From Planctomycetota bacterium (GTDB lineage: Bacteria > Planctomycetota > Phycisphaerae > Sedimentisphaerales > UBA12454): a stretch of 12,629 nucleotides of DNA. The notes beneath the pieces were generated by a model. The model ran no database searches. It had not been told where the DNA came from and saw only the letters and a list, made by a program, of their open reading frames with translations. The stretch spans positions 1 to 12,629 of the forward strand of contig JAHJUV010000099.1 in the NCBI GenBank assembly GCA_018828825.1. Reading direction: 5' to 3'. The number at the start of each line of letters is the position of its first letter. Position 1 is the first letter of the stretch. The position numbers and the translations under genes were made by a program. Below are positions 5,438-11,727 of this stretch, one piece after another.

Positions 5438-5438
5438 T

Positions 5439-6212
5439 ATGAGGAAGAGTTATTTACCAATTTATTATCCTGACTTTATCGGGCATATCGGCGTTGCCGT
5501 ACTTCTTCTATATCGCAAGAGGCGGCGAGGATATGCATATCGGAGGATTAAACTTGACCAGGGGTATTATGCGCTCGTTGACAGTGAAGATTATGACGGA
5601 TTGAATAAATACAATTGGTATCGTATGGAGAAGGCGTGCAAGGGTAAATATTACGCAGCGCGAATAGAGGACAGGAAGATTATAACTATGCACAGAGTGA
5701 TAATGAATGCGCGGGCTGGGATGGTTGTGGACCATAAGGACGGAGAGGGATTGAATAATACGAAGGGTAACCTGCGGCTTGCGACTTGTTCTCAAAATAA
5801 CTGCAATCGAAGAGGCTTCAGCGGTCGCAGTTCGAAATATAAGGGTGTCAGCCGAGATAAAAGGCGCACTAAATGGCGAGCAACGATATACAATAAGGAT
5901 AAGGGGCGAAATGATAATTTAGGTTTTTTTAAAAATGAAGATGATGCTGCGAGGGCCTATGACGAGGCGGCGAGAAAATATCATGGTGAATTCGCGTGGC
6001 TGAATTTTGACCCCGGCCGAAAAGATGAGAACAGGCCCATAAAGACAGTGTTTCGGTCAATTCTCGGCGTAATCGCCGATGTCTTTCGGATTTTGGCCGG
6101 TGGTATTGCTGAAAAATTAGCCTCTTGCGGAAATCTTTTGTTTGTTATAAGCTTTATGTTGATTGGAGCCTGTTTTATGCGTCAGAATCAGGACCGGCGA
6201 GCGAGGCGGTGA
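5439..6212 (+). CDS. HNH-AP2 homing-endonuclease-like protein with hydrophobic tails
   Basis: The core is a His-Asn-His nuclease joined to an AP2 DNA-binding domain, as in free-standing homing endonucleases of phages and bacteria. The region starting RRIKLDQGYYALVDSEDY (about 35-52) is the usual beginning of this family. The HNH part has H85, D98-H99, N106-N107 and NLRLAT (111-116). The AP2 domain runs about 132-190, from SKYKGV through LGFFKNEDDAARAYDEAA to LNF. Two parts are unusual. About 35 extra N-terminal residues include a hydrophobic stretch, and about 65 residues beyond the AP2 domain contain a membrane-like segment (GNLLFVISFMLIGACFM, 231-247). The ATG at 5439 has AGGGAG seven bases upstream. 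It may be a mobile gene inserted next to, or fused with, remnants of a membrane protein. Nuclease activity is plausible but unproven. Confidence 0.78.
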   Translation: MRKSYLPIYYPDFIGHIGVAVLLLYRKRRRGYAYRRIKLDQGYYALVDSEDYDGLNKYNWYRMEKACKGKYYAARIEDRKIITMHRVIMNARAGMVVDHKDGEGLNNTKGNLRLATCSQNNCNRRGFSGRSSKYKGVSRDKRRTKWRATIYNKDKGRNDNLGFFKNEDDAARAYDEAARKYHGEFAWLNFDPGRKDENRPIKTVFRSILGVIADVFRILAGGIAEKLASCGNLLFVISFMLIGACFMRQNQDRRARR

Positions 6213-6237
6213 AGCTATAGGTTAAGAGACAAATAAA

Positions 6238-6249
6238 TACAATTTTGTA
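6238..6249. promoter_or_regulatory. Palindromic operator-like site 1 (TACAA-TT-TTGTA)
   Basis: A perfect dyad of TACAA and TTGTA with a 2-base centre, flanked by A before and GA after. It is the exact reverse complement of the site at 6268-6279 and lies 30 bp from it centre to centre, about three helical turns. It probably binds a dimeric regulator acting on glnN-nadE. The regulator is unknown, and the sequence is not a convincing TnrA/GlnR box. Confidence 0.45.
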
Positions 6250-6267
6250 GATTTGCTTAATAAAATA

Positions 6268-6279
6268 TACAAAATTGTA
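6268..6279. promoter_or_regulatory. Palindromic operator-like site 2 (TACAA-AA-TTGTA)
   Basis: The second member of the pair, with the same half-sites and the same trailing GA as site 1, placed on the same helical face. The two could also pair as a 12-bp RNA stem if transcribed, but the internal dyad of each site fits DNA binding better. Confidence 0.45.
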
Positions 6280-6491
6280 GAGAGGGTAAGATTTGCGCCG
6301 GTTTTGCACATTAATGTAATTTCTTATAGAACAGTACTTTATAAAAATTTTTGTAATATCCTATGAACTGGTACAGTTATTGCGTAATTTAGATAGCGGT
6401 ATGGCTTTGCGGCCGATTATGAAATTTTGTTCTGTACCTTTAAAACAACGACAGGATAATTACGATTAGTTTCAAAAACAGGAGTATAAAA

Positions 6492-8600
6492 ATGAGTGAA
6501 AATTTTGAATCTGTAGCGGCGATATTCGGCAAAAACGTTTTCAACGATGTGGTGATGAGAGAACGTCTGCCAAAGAACGTTTATAAAGAATTCAAAAAGA
6601 CAATAAGCGAGAGCAGGTTCCTCGATGTCTCACTGGCCGATACGGTCGCCAACGCAATGAAGGACTGGGCAATCGAAAACGGGGCGACGCATTTCTGTCA
6701 CTGGTTCCAGCCGATGACGGGGCTGACGGCTGAGAAACACGACTCGTTTATTTCGCCGACCGCCGAGGGCAGTACGATTATGGAGTTCAGCGGCAAGGAA
6801 CTTATTCAAGGCGAGCCTGATGCGTCGAGTTTTCCGTCCGGCGGACTTAGGGCGACTTTCGAGGCAAGGGGCTATACGGCGTGGGACTGTACAAGCCCGG
6901 CATTTATCAAGGAAACCGGGAAAAACATTACCCTTTATATACCTTGTGCCTTCTGTTCGTACAATGCTGAGGCGCTTGATAAGAAAACGCCCTTGCTGCG
7001 GTCTATGGACGCGCTGAACAAACAAGCGATGCGGGTATTGCGAAACCTGGGGAATAATACCTCAAAAAGCGTCGGCGCCACGCTTGGACCGGAACAGGAA
7101 TATTTCCTGATTGACAAAAGATTTTTCGAGAAAAGACTCGACCTGATGCTTACCGGACGGACATTGTTCGGAGCAGCAACGCCTCGCGGACAGGAAATGA
7201 GCGACCATTATTTCGGCGCGCTGCATGAAAGAGTCGCATCGTTTATGCACGATGTTAATGTCGAACTGTGGAAGCTGGGCGTATCGGCGAAGACACAACA
7301 TAATGAAGTGGCGCCCGCCCAATACGAACTGGCCCCGGTATTCAGTACCGTAAACGTAGCTACGGACCATAATCAGCTTGTAATGGAGACGCTGCAAAAG
7401 GTTGCTTTAAGAAATAATCTCGTTTGCCTGCTGTATGAAAAACCGTTCAGCGGCGTCAACGGTTCCGGAAAACATAATAACTGGAGTATGGTTACCGATG
7501 ACGGTGTCAACCTGCTCGAGCCGAGCAGCACGCCTCACGATAATATGGTGTTCCTTGTGATGCTGAGTGCCGTTATCCGCGCGGTTGATAAATACGCCAA
7601 ACTATTGAGAGCAAGCGTCGCGACGGCAGGAAACGACCACAGGCTCGGCGTCCATGAAGCACCGCCTGCGATTGTATCGGTTTTCCTTGGGGACCAATTG
7701 ACGGAAATATTCGAACAGCTCGGCCAAGGCGGCGCAAAGGAATCGAAGGCCGGCGGACATCTGAAACTGGGCGTTTCCGTACTGCCGCCGCTGCCGAAAG
7801 ACTGCACCGACAGGAACAGGACTTCGCCGTTCGCATTTACGGGTAATAAATTCGAGTTTCGTATGGTTGGCTCGGCACAATCGACCGCAGGACCAATGTT
7901 CGTACTAAATACCATCGTGGCGGATGTGCTGAAGGAAATCGCGGACGAACTGGAGAAAAGCACTAACGTAAAAACAGCTGTTCAAAAAATCCTTGAGAAA
8001 ATCTCGAAAGAGCATCGCAGGATTATCTTCAACGGCGACAACTACACCGAAGAATGGACCAAAGAAGCCGTAAAAAGAGGCCTGCCGAATATTAAATCGA
8101 CCGTAGAATCGCTGAAAACGATTATGGACGATGAAAATGTCCAATTGTTCGTAAACCATAAGGTACTCAGCAAGGCGGAACTGAAGGCAAGGACGGAAAT
8201 TCTGCTCGATGCTTACAGTATGACCATAAATATTGAAGCGAAGACGACCCTGAATATCGCCCAAAGGCAGATTTTGCCGGCCGCGATCGAATACTCCGGC
8301 AAACTGGGAAAAGCCGTCGAAAGCATCAACAACGCAGGAGTATGCCCAAGCGTTCAAAAAAGAGCTCTCAGCAAAACCTGCGAACTGATAAGCGAATTGA
8401 ACAGCAGTATCGATGAGCTGAAAAAGGCCGTTGTTGTCGCAATTGATATTGACAACACGGCCAAAAAAGCGGAAAATTTCAGAGATTATGTTGTGCCGGC
8501 AATGAACAATGTCAGAAAAGCCGTCGACAGTCTGGAAATGGTGGTCGATGCAAAGATGTGGCCATTGCCGACTTATGTAGAAATGCTGTTCATTAAATAA
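6492..8600 (+). CDS. glnN: Glutamine synthetase type III
   Basis: This cytoplasmic enzyme makes glutamine from glutamate, ammonia and ATP. At 702 aa it has the length typical of GSIII, far longer than types I and II. The N-terminus begins with the GSIII-specific region (ending in HFCHWFQPMTG, 67-77). Catalytic-domain motifs are GPEQEYFLID (199-208; E201 and E203 for metal), NEVAPAQYELAP (271-282; E272 and E279), the GSGKHNNWS ATP-site loop with H328 (324-332), NDHRLG with R384 (381-386), and NKFEFRMVGS with E455 and R457 (452-461). All key residues are present. The ATG has AGGAG seven bases upstream. nadE, which consumes glutamine, begins 12 bases after the stop, so this is probably one nitrogen-handling operon. 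Control through the two upstream palindromes is likely but unproven. Confidence 0.96.
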   Translation: MSENFESVAAIFGKNVFNDVVMRERLPKNVYKEFKKTISESRFLDVSLADTVANAMKDWAIENGATHFCHWFQPMTGLTAEKHDSFISPTAEGSTIMEFSGKELIQGEPDASSFPSGGLRATFEARGYTAWDCTSPAFIKETGKNITLYIPCAFCSYNAEALDKKTPLLRSMDALNKQAMRVLRNLGNNTSKSVGATLGPEQEYFLIDKRFFEKRLDLMLTGRTLFGAATPRGQEMSDHYFGALHERVASFMHDVNVELWKLGVSAKTQHNEVAPAQYELAPVFSTVNVATDHNQLVMETLQKVALRNNLVCLLYEKPFSGVNGSGKHNNWSMVTDDGVNLLEPSSTPHDNMVFLVMLSAVIRAVDKYAKLLRASVATAGNDHRLGVHEAPPAIVSVFLGDQLTEIFEQLGQGGAKESKAGGHLKLGVSVLPPLPKDCTDRNRTSPFAFTGNKFEFRMVGSAQSTAGPMFVLNTIVADVLKEIADELEKSTNVKTAVQKILEKISKEHRRIIFNGDNYTEEWTKEAVKRGLPNIKSTVESLKTIMDDENVQLFVNHKVLSKAELKARTEILLDAYSMTINIEAKTTLNIAQRQILPAAIEYSGKLGKAVESINNAGVCPSVQKRALSKTCELISELNSSIDELKKAVVVAIDIDNTAKKAENFRDYVVPAMNNVRKAVDSLEMVVDAKMWPLPTYVEMLFIK

Positions 8601-8612
8601 ATGAAAAATTAA
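8601..8612 (+). other. Three-codon mini-ORF exactly filling the glnN-nadE gap
   Basis: The junction reads TAA-ATG-AAA-AAT-TAA-ATG: glnN stop, a complete mini-ORF (Met-Lys-Asn-stop), then the nadE start, with no spare bases. No good ribosome binding site precedes nadE. Ribosomes ending glnN could restart at either ATG, and use of the first would abort after three codons. It may tune the GlnN:NadE ratio or may be coincidental in AT-rich sequence. Confidence 0.35.
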
Positions 8613-10241
8613 ATGGGTCTAAAAACAGGGTTAGCGCAGATAAATGCGACGGTCGGGGATTTTGCGGGTAATACCGCCAAAATCAAACAGATGTACGGCC
8701 GCGCGAAAGAGGCAAAACTTGATTTGCTGATACTGCCGGAATTGTGCGTCTGCGGCTACCCGCCGGAAGATTTACTGCTGAAAAAACATTTCCTAACGGA
8801 AAATAAAAAAGCATTAGAACAACTCGCAAAAGACTGCCCCGATATAACCATTATGGTTGGTTTCGCCGAGCCCGCCGATGGAGGCTGTTTCAATTCGCTG
8901 GCGGTTCTGGCCGATGGAAAAATCATAAAAGTGTACCGCAAGGCACTGCTGCCGAACTATGGGGTATTCGACGAAAAGAGATACTTTACCGGCGGGACCG
9001 AGCCGGTCGTAGTAAAAATTAAAAATTTATCGGTAGTATGCACAATTTGCGAAGATATCTGGGACTTGAACTGGCTGAAAGGGTTTTTGGCCGGCGTCAC
9101 TGAAAAAAATCTTATCGTTAATATATCGGCATCGCCCTTTCACGCCGGGAAGATAAACGAGAAACTGGATATTCTGGAGACCTGCGCCAAAACATTCAAC
9201 TGCCCTGTCGCGTACTGCAATATCGTCGGCGGACAGGACGAACTTGTATTTGACGGCAGGAGTATGTTTATAAATTCAGAGGGTCAACTTATCGCCTGCG
9301 CAAAGGCATTCGAAGAAGATTTGCTTGTCGCTGATATCGATGCAGACGGACAAATAAAATCGGACCGTGCCGAAACAAAGACCGGCGATATCGAGGAAAT
9401 ATACCAGGCACTTGTGCTGGGAACGAAAGATTATCTTGGAAAAAACGGTTTTAAAAAGGCGGTTGTGGGGCTCAGCGGCGGGATAGATTCGTCGCTTACC
9501 GCGGCAATCGCCGTTGATGCTCTTGGGAAAGAAAATGTCATTGGCGTTACGATGCCGACAAAATTCAACTCGGCTGAAACGATAAGCGACGCTGAAAAAA
9601 CCGCAAAAAATCTGGGTATAGAATTTCATTCCATAGCAATAGAGCCAGTATTGCAGGGTTTCAATCAAAAACTTGCGAAAGTTTCCGGCTGGGACGAAAA
9701 AGGACTCGCCTTTGAGAATCTGCAGGCACGGATTCGCGGCGTTATCCTGATGTCAATGAGCAACCAGTTCGGCTATATTGTTCTGACAACAGGCAATAAA
9801 AGTGAAACCGCTGTCGGATACGCTACGCTTTACGGCGATACGGCGGGCGGATTTGCGGTCATAAAAGATGTGCCGAAAACCGTCGTTTATAAATTAAGCG
9901 AATACGTGAATAAACGGCTAAGCCGAGAAGTTGTTCCGCAAAGCGTAATTACAAGAGTGCCGAGCGCCGAACTGCGCTATGACCAGAAGGACAGCGATTC
10001 GCTGCCCGAATACGACATTCTTGACCAGATACTGAAAGCGTATGTTGAAGAGGAAAAATCCCTGCCGGAAATTATTAAACAGGGTTTCGACGCAGAGACG
10101 GTAATGAAAGTCATACGCATGGTTGACCGGAACGAATACAAACGGCGATTATGCCCGCCCGGCGTCAAAATCACGCCAAAAGCATTCGGCAGAGACCGAA
10201 GAATGCCGATTACCAACCGCTATAACCAGCAAATCCAGTAA
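8613..10241 (+). CDS. nadE: Glutamine-dependent NAD+ synthetase
   Basis: This enzyme carries out the last step of NAD+ synthesis: nicotinic acid adenine dinucleotide is adenylated, then amidated with ammonia released from glutamine. The N-terminal nitrilase-type glutaminase domain (about 1-265) has the Glu-Lys-Cys triad: E43 in ILPELCVCGYP, K110 in YRKALLPNYGVFDE and C146 in ICEDIW. The C-terminal synthetase domain has the ATP-pyrophosphatase P-loop LSGGIDSS (287-294), TTGNKSE, and the ELRYDQKDSDSLPEYDILD loop that closes over the substrate. At 542 aa it is a normal long-form NadE. The start at 8613 is the only ATG compatible with the conserved KTGLAQINATVGD beginning. It lacks a clear ribosome binding site and is probably coupled to glnN, whose product supplies its glutamine. 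Confidence 0.96.
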   Translation: MGLKTGLAQINATVGDFAGNTAKIKQMYGRAKEAKLDLLILPELCVCGYPPEDLLLKKHFLTENKKALEQLAKDCPDITIMVGFAEPADGGCFNSLAVLADGKIIKVYRKALLPNYGVFDEKRYFTGGTEPVVVKIKNLSVVCTICEDIWDLNWLKGFLAGVTEKNLIVNISASPFHAGKINEKLDILETCAKTFNCPVAYCNIVGGQDELVFDGRSMFINSEGQLIACAKAFEEDLLVADIDADGQIKSDRAETKTGDIEEIYQALVLGTKDYLGKNGFKKAVVGLSGGIDSSLTAAIAVDALGKENVIGVTMPTKFNSAETISDAEKTAKNLGIEFHSIAIEPVLQGFNQKLAKVSGWDEKGLAFENLQARIRGVILMSMSNQFGYIVLTTGNKSETAVGYATLYGDTAGGFAVIKDVPKTVVYKLSEYVNKRLSREVVPQSVITRVPSAELRYDQKDSDSLPEYDILDQILKAYVEEEKSLPEIIKQGFDAETVMKVIRMVDRNEYKRRLCPPGVKITPKAFGRDRRMPITNRYNQQIQ

Positions 10242-10268
10242 TAAACTCCCAAATCAGTAAAATTTTTA

Positions 10269-10297
10269 TGTTACCGCTATCCCAAATCACACACTAA
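10269..10297 (+). promoter_or_regulatory. Putative ECF-sigma promoter, copy A (sigma operon)
   Basis: TGTTACC (10269-10275), 14 bases, then CACACTAA (10290-10297), preceded by a T-rich tract. The same bipartite word with identical spacing lies before the TolC-like gene (11644-11672). Read as -35 TGTTACC and -10 CACTAA with a 16-base spacer, it has ECF-promoter geometry. It starts a leader of about 55 bases to the GTG and predicts autoregulation. Confidence 0.55.
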
Positions 10298-10359
10298 TTA
10301 AGTGGAAAAGCATCTAAACTGACTATGGCAACTTCGCTCTTTTTCATTATAATACTTTC

Positions 10360-10920
10360 GTGGAAACGGACTTAAACAACATTCGGGCCTGTATCGACGG
10401 CGACAACGAAGCATACAGACGGCTTGTACAAAAGTATGAGACGCAAATCGCAAGGCTGATGTGGCGGTTTACCAGAGACAGAACCGAATGTGAAAGACTC
10501 GTTCAGGATGTATTCGTCGGGGCCTACTTAAGTCTAAAAAGCTATAGGGGTCAGGGCCCTTTCCTCCACTGGCTTAAAAGAATCGGCACTCGAACAGGAT
10601 ACAGATTCTGGAAAGAACAGGATAAAACCAGGCAAGTCCTGCAATTGGAAGATTTCGATACCATCGAAAAAAGCAAACAAGAGGAATTCGACTCCGCCAA
10701 GGCCGCTGAGATTTTACATTACCTCTTTGCCAGGCTGCCGAGAGCGGACAGGCTCGTATTGACGCTTATGTACTTTGAAGAATGCAGCAGCGAAGAAATC
10801 GCTCGAAGGACCGGCTGGAGCCGGGTTGCTGTAAAAATGCGGGTCTCAAGAGCCCGTAAAAAGTTGAAAAATATTGCTGAAAAGGAAAAACTTCAGGAGA
10901 AATTAGAATGGATGCACTAA
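10360..10920 (+). CDS. RNA polymerase ECF sigma factor
   Basis: This 186-aa extracytoplasmic-function sigma factor would direct RNA polymerase to a stress regulon. Region 2 spans about 14-88, starting DGDNEAYRRLVQKYE, with the -10-binding part around RTECERLVQDVFVGAYLSLKSY. Region 4 spans about 117-172, with helix-turn-helix SSEEIARRTGWSRVAVKMRVSRAR (143-166) reading the -35. No sigma 1.1 or sigma 3 is present, as expected for ECF. The start is GTG: the frame is closed upstream by a TAA at 10315-10317 with no ATG between, and no ribosome binding site is seen. The stop overlaps the next gene by 13 bases. That gene and the following one look like a membrane anti-sigma and a periplasmic sensor, so this factor is probably held at the membrane until a signal arrives, as CnrH is by CnrY/CnrX. 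Confidence 0.92.
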   Translation: METDLNNIRACIDGDNEAYRRLVQKYETQIARLMWRFTRDRTECERLVQDVFVGAYLSLKSYRGQGPFLHWLKRIGTRTGYRFWKEQDKTRQVLQLEDFDTIEKSKQEEFDSAKAAEILHYLFARLPRADRLVLTLMYFEECSSEEIARRTGWSRVAVKMRVSRARKKLKNIAEKEKLQEKLEWMH

Positions 10921-11174
10921 AAATTATTGAGAAATTGGCCGAAAAGGCACGTAAAGAGTCGGTTCCGCAATCGGACGTCTCGCCAATGGTAATGCACGAA
11001 ATAAACGCATTACAGCGTACAGAAAGCGGGGTTTTGCCGCTCGAGTTCTTCGCGGGTATATCAGCTGTGGCCGCATCGATAATAACTATCCTCTCTATCA
11101 GCGCATGGCAGTACATCGTTAATCCGTTGATACAGTTTATCGCCCCTCTTCAGGAGATGCCGTTATGGAAATAA
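10908..11174 (+). CDS. Small single-helix membrane protein, probable anti-sigma factor (CnrY-like layout)
   Basis: This 88-aa protein has a charged N-terminal half (1-44), one transmembrane helix (about 46-68, FFAGISAVAASIITILSISA) and a short periplasmic tail. Its size and topology match CnrY, the anti-sigma that traps the ECF factor CnrH at the membrane. The cytoplasmic half begins with an amphipathic helix (MDALKIIEKLAEKARKES) that could clamp the sigma factor. I see no direct sequence signature for a known anti-sigma family and no zinc motif. It overlaps the sigma gene by 13 bases with AGGAGA seven bases before its ATG, and overlaps the next gene by 10 bases, so the three should be made in fixed ratio. 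The anti-sigma role is inferred from position and topology. Confidence 0.7.
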   Translation: MDALKIIEKLAEKARKESVPQSDVSPMVMHEINALQRTESGVLPLEFFAGISAVAASIITILSISAWQYIVNPLIQFIAPLQEMPLWK

Positions 11175-11590
11175 AACCAGAAGAAAAGATTGTAAAACAT
11201 TATCAGCATAAACGGATGCTGCTGTGGATTATCTGCTCGGCTGTAATCCTGATTTCAGGCATTGTTATCGGGGTCGGCGGAGCTATGCTGCTGGTTAAAC
11301 ACAGAATCATCGGGACAGGCCATCGGCATAAAGATGCCGCTGCCATCGCAAAAGATATAAGCAAAAAATACTGCTTGAACGAACAGCAAGCCAAACAGGT
11401 TGAAGATATTTTTAACCGGGCATTCGAGCAAAAGCGACTGCAGTGGGAAGAAAGAAGTAAACAACGCGACCGGGAAGCTCAACTTCTGATTGCGGATATG
11501 AACGATGTGCTTAATCGCCAGCAGTTCGACCGATGGAATAAAGATTTTCAGGAACTGAGAGAAAAATTCAAAAAACCGTCCAAAAAATAG
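11165..11590 (+). CDS. Membrane-anchored periplasmic sensor, Spy/CpxP/CnrX-like
   Basis: This 141-aa protein has a short basic cytoplasmic end, one transmembrane helix (about 17-44, with a Gly-rich end IGVGGAMLLV) and a periplasmic all-helical domain. The helical part has the LTxxQ-type hinge LNEQQAKQVEDIFNRAF (71-87) and a long charged helix ending in LNRQQFDRWNKDFQELREKF. That is the pattern of the Spy/CpxP/ZraP/CnrX group of envelope-stress and metal sensors. H53 and H55 just outside the membrane plus C70 are candidate metal ligands, but the C-terminal His/Met ligands of CnrX are not present, so the signal may differ. It overlaps the small membrane gene by 10 bases with AGGAGA upstream. 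It probably modulates the anti-sigma from the periplasmic side. Confidence 0.75.
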   Translation: MEIKPEEKIVKHYQHKRMLLWIICSAVILISGIVIGVGGAMLLVKHRIIGTGHRHKDAAAIAKDISKKYCLNEQQAKQVEDIFNRAFEQKRLQWEERSKQRDREAQLLIADMNDVLNRQQFDRWNKDFQELREKFKKPSKK

Positions 11591-11643
11591 ACCTAAAAAA
11601 CAGCTAAATCCCTCGGAAATCAGGTGATAAACTGCATTTTTCG

Positions 11644-11672
11644 TGTTACCTTACCTATCTTACGCACACTAA
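11644..11672 (+). promoter_or_regulatory. Putative ECF-sigma promoter, copy B (TolC-like gene)
   Basis: TGTTACC (11644-11650), 14 bases, then CACACTAA (11665-11672), again preceded by a T-rich tract. The sequence and spacing are the same as at 10269-10297. It would start transcription near 11680, about 45 bases before the ATG of the outer-membrane protein. This links that gene to the sigma factor encoded just upstream. Confidence 0.55.
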
Positions 11673-11709
11673 CCATATAGCAGTAATATTAGCGTAATCC
11701 CTATATAGT

Positions 11710-11727
11710 ATGGCAGAAGAAGAATGA
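11710..11727 (+). other. Five-codon mini-ORF overlapping the TolC-like start
   Basis: ATG-GCA-GAA-GAA-GAA-TGA lies in a different frame and ends with an ATGA overlap on the start codon at 11724. It could feed ribosomes to the main start. The GAAGAAGAA run may instead serve as a loose ribosome binding site, which would make the mini-ORF incidental. Confidence 0.2.

Larger units (their letters stand above)
4991..5438. other. Non-coding, repeat-rich gap between cassette and HNH-AP2 gene
   Basis: These 448 bases hold the right copy of the 12-bp direct repeat (4993-5004), mosaic-repeat copies at 5108-5183 and 5369-5403, a hairpin and a 112-bp inverted-repeat-bounded segment (5200-5320), a G7 run (5331-5337), a GC-rich hairpin (5395-5419) and a possible 30-codon ORF (5345-5437). 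T-rich runs follow the cassette (for example around 5011-5062), but without a stable stem in front, so no intrinsic terminator is called. Confidence 0.5.
6213..6491. other. glnN leader / regulatory region
   Basis: These 279 AT-rich bases carry no gene. They hold two palindromes (6238-6249 and 6268-6279), a perfect AACTG-GTA-CAGTT palindrome (6366-6378), and two related words on opposite strands (GAACAGTAC at 6329-6337 and GTTCTGTAC at 6429-6437). A weak promoter pair TTGCAC (6304-6309) with TATAGA (6325-6330) has a short 15-base spacer. I found no sigma-54 element (TGGCAC-N5-TTGC) and could not fit the conserved glutamine-riboswitch core. The start codon has AGGAG (6480-6484) seven bases upstream. 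Confidence 0.5.

Noticed and set aside
6300..6491. Glutamine riboswitch or sigma-54 promoter before glnN
   Set aside because: I could not fit the conserved glnA-RNA core, and there is no TGGCAC-N5-TTGC element. A covariance-model search would settle the riboswitch question.
6820..7017. 65-codon + strand ORF inside glnN
   Set aside because: It lies wholly within glnN in another frame, is Arg-rich and has no domain or ribosome binding site.
7535..7963. Long - strand ORFs inside glnN
   Set aside because: They are antisense to a complete, well-conserved type III glutamine synthetase. Such shadows are expected in long coding regions.
10348..10360. TATAAT seven bases before the sigma-factor GTG, suggesting a leaderless transcript
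   Set aside because: There is no good -35 at the right distance, and the TGTTACC-N14-CACACTAA motif shared with the TolC-like gene is a better promoter. Leaderless initiation stays possible because no ribosome binding site precedes the GTG.
10325..10375. 16-codon ORF overlapping the sigma-factor start in another frame
   Set aside because: No ribosome binding site and no family resemblance; short hydrophobic ORFs in AT-rich leaders are common by chance.
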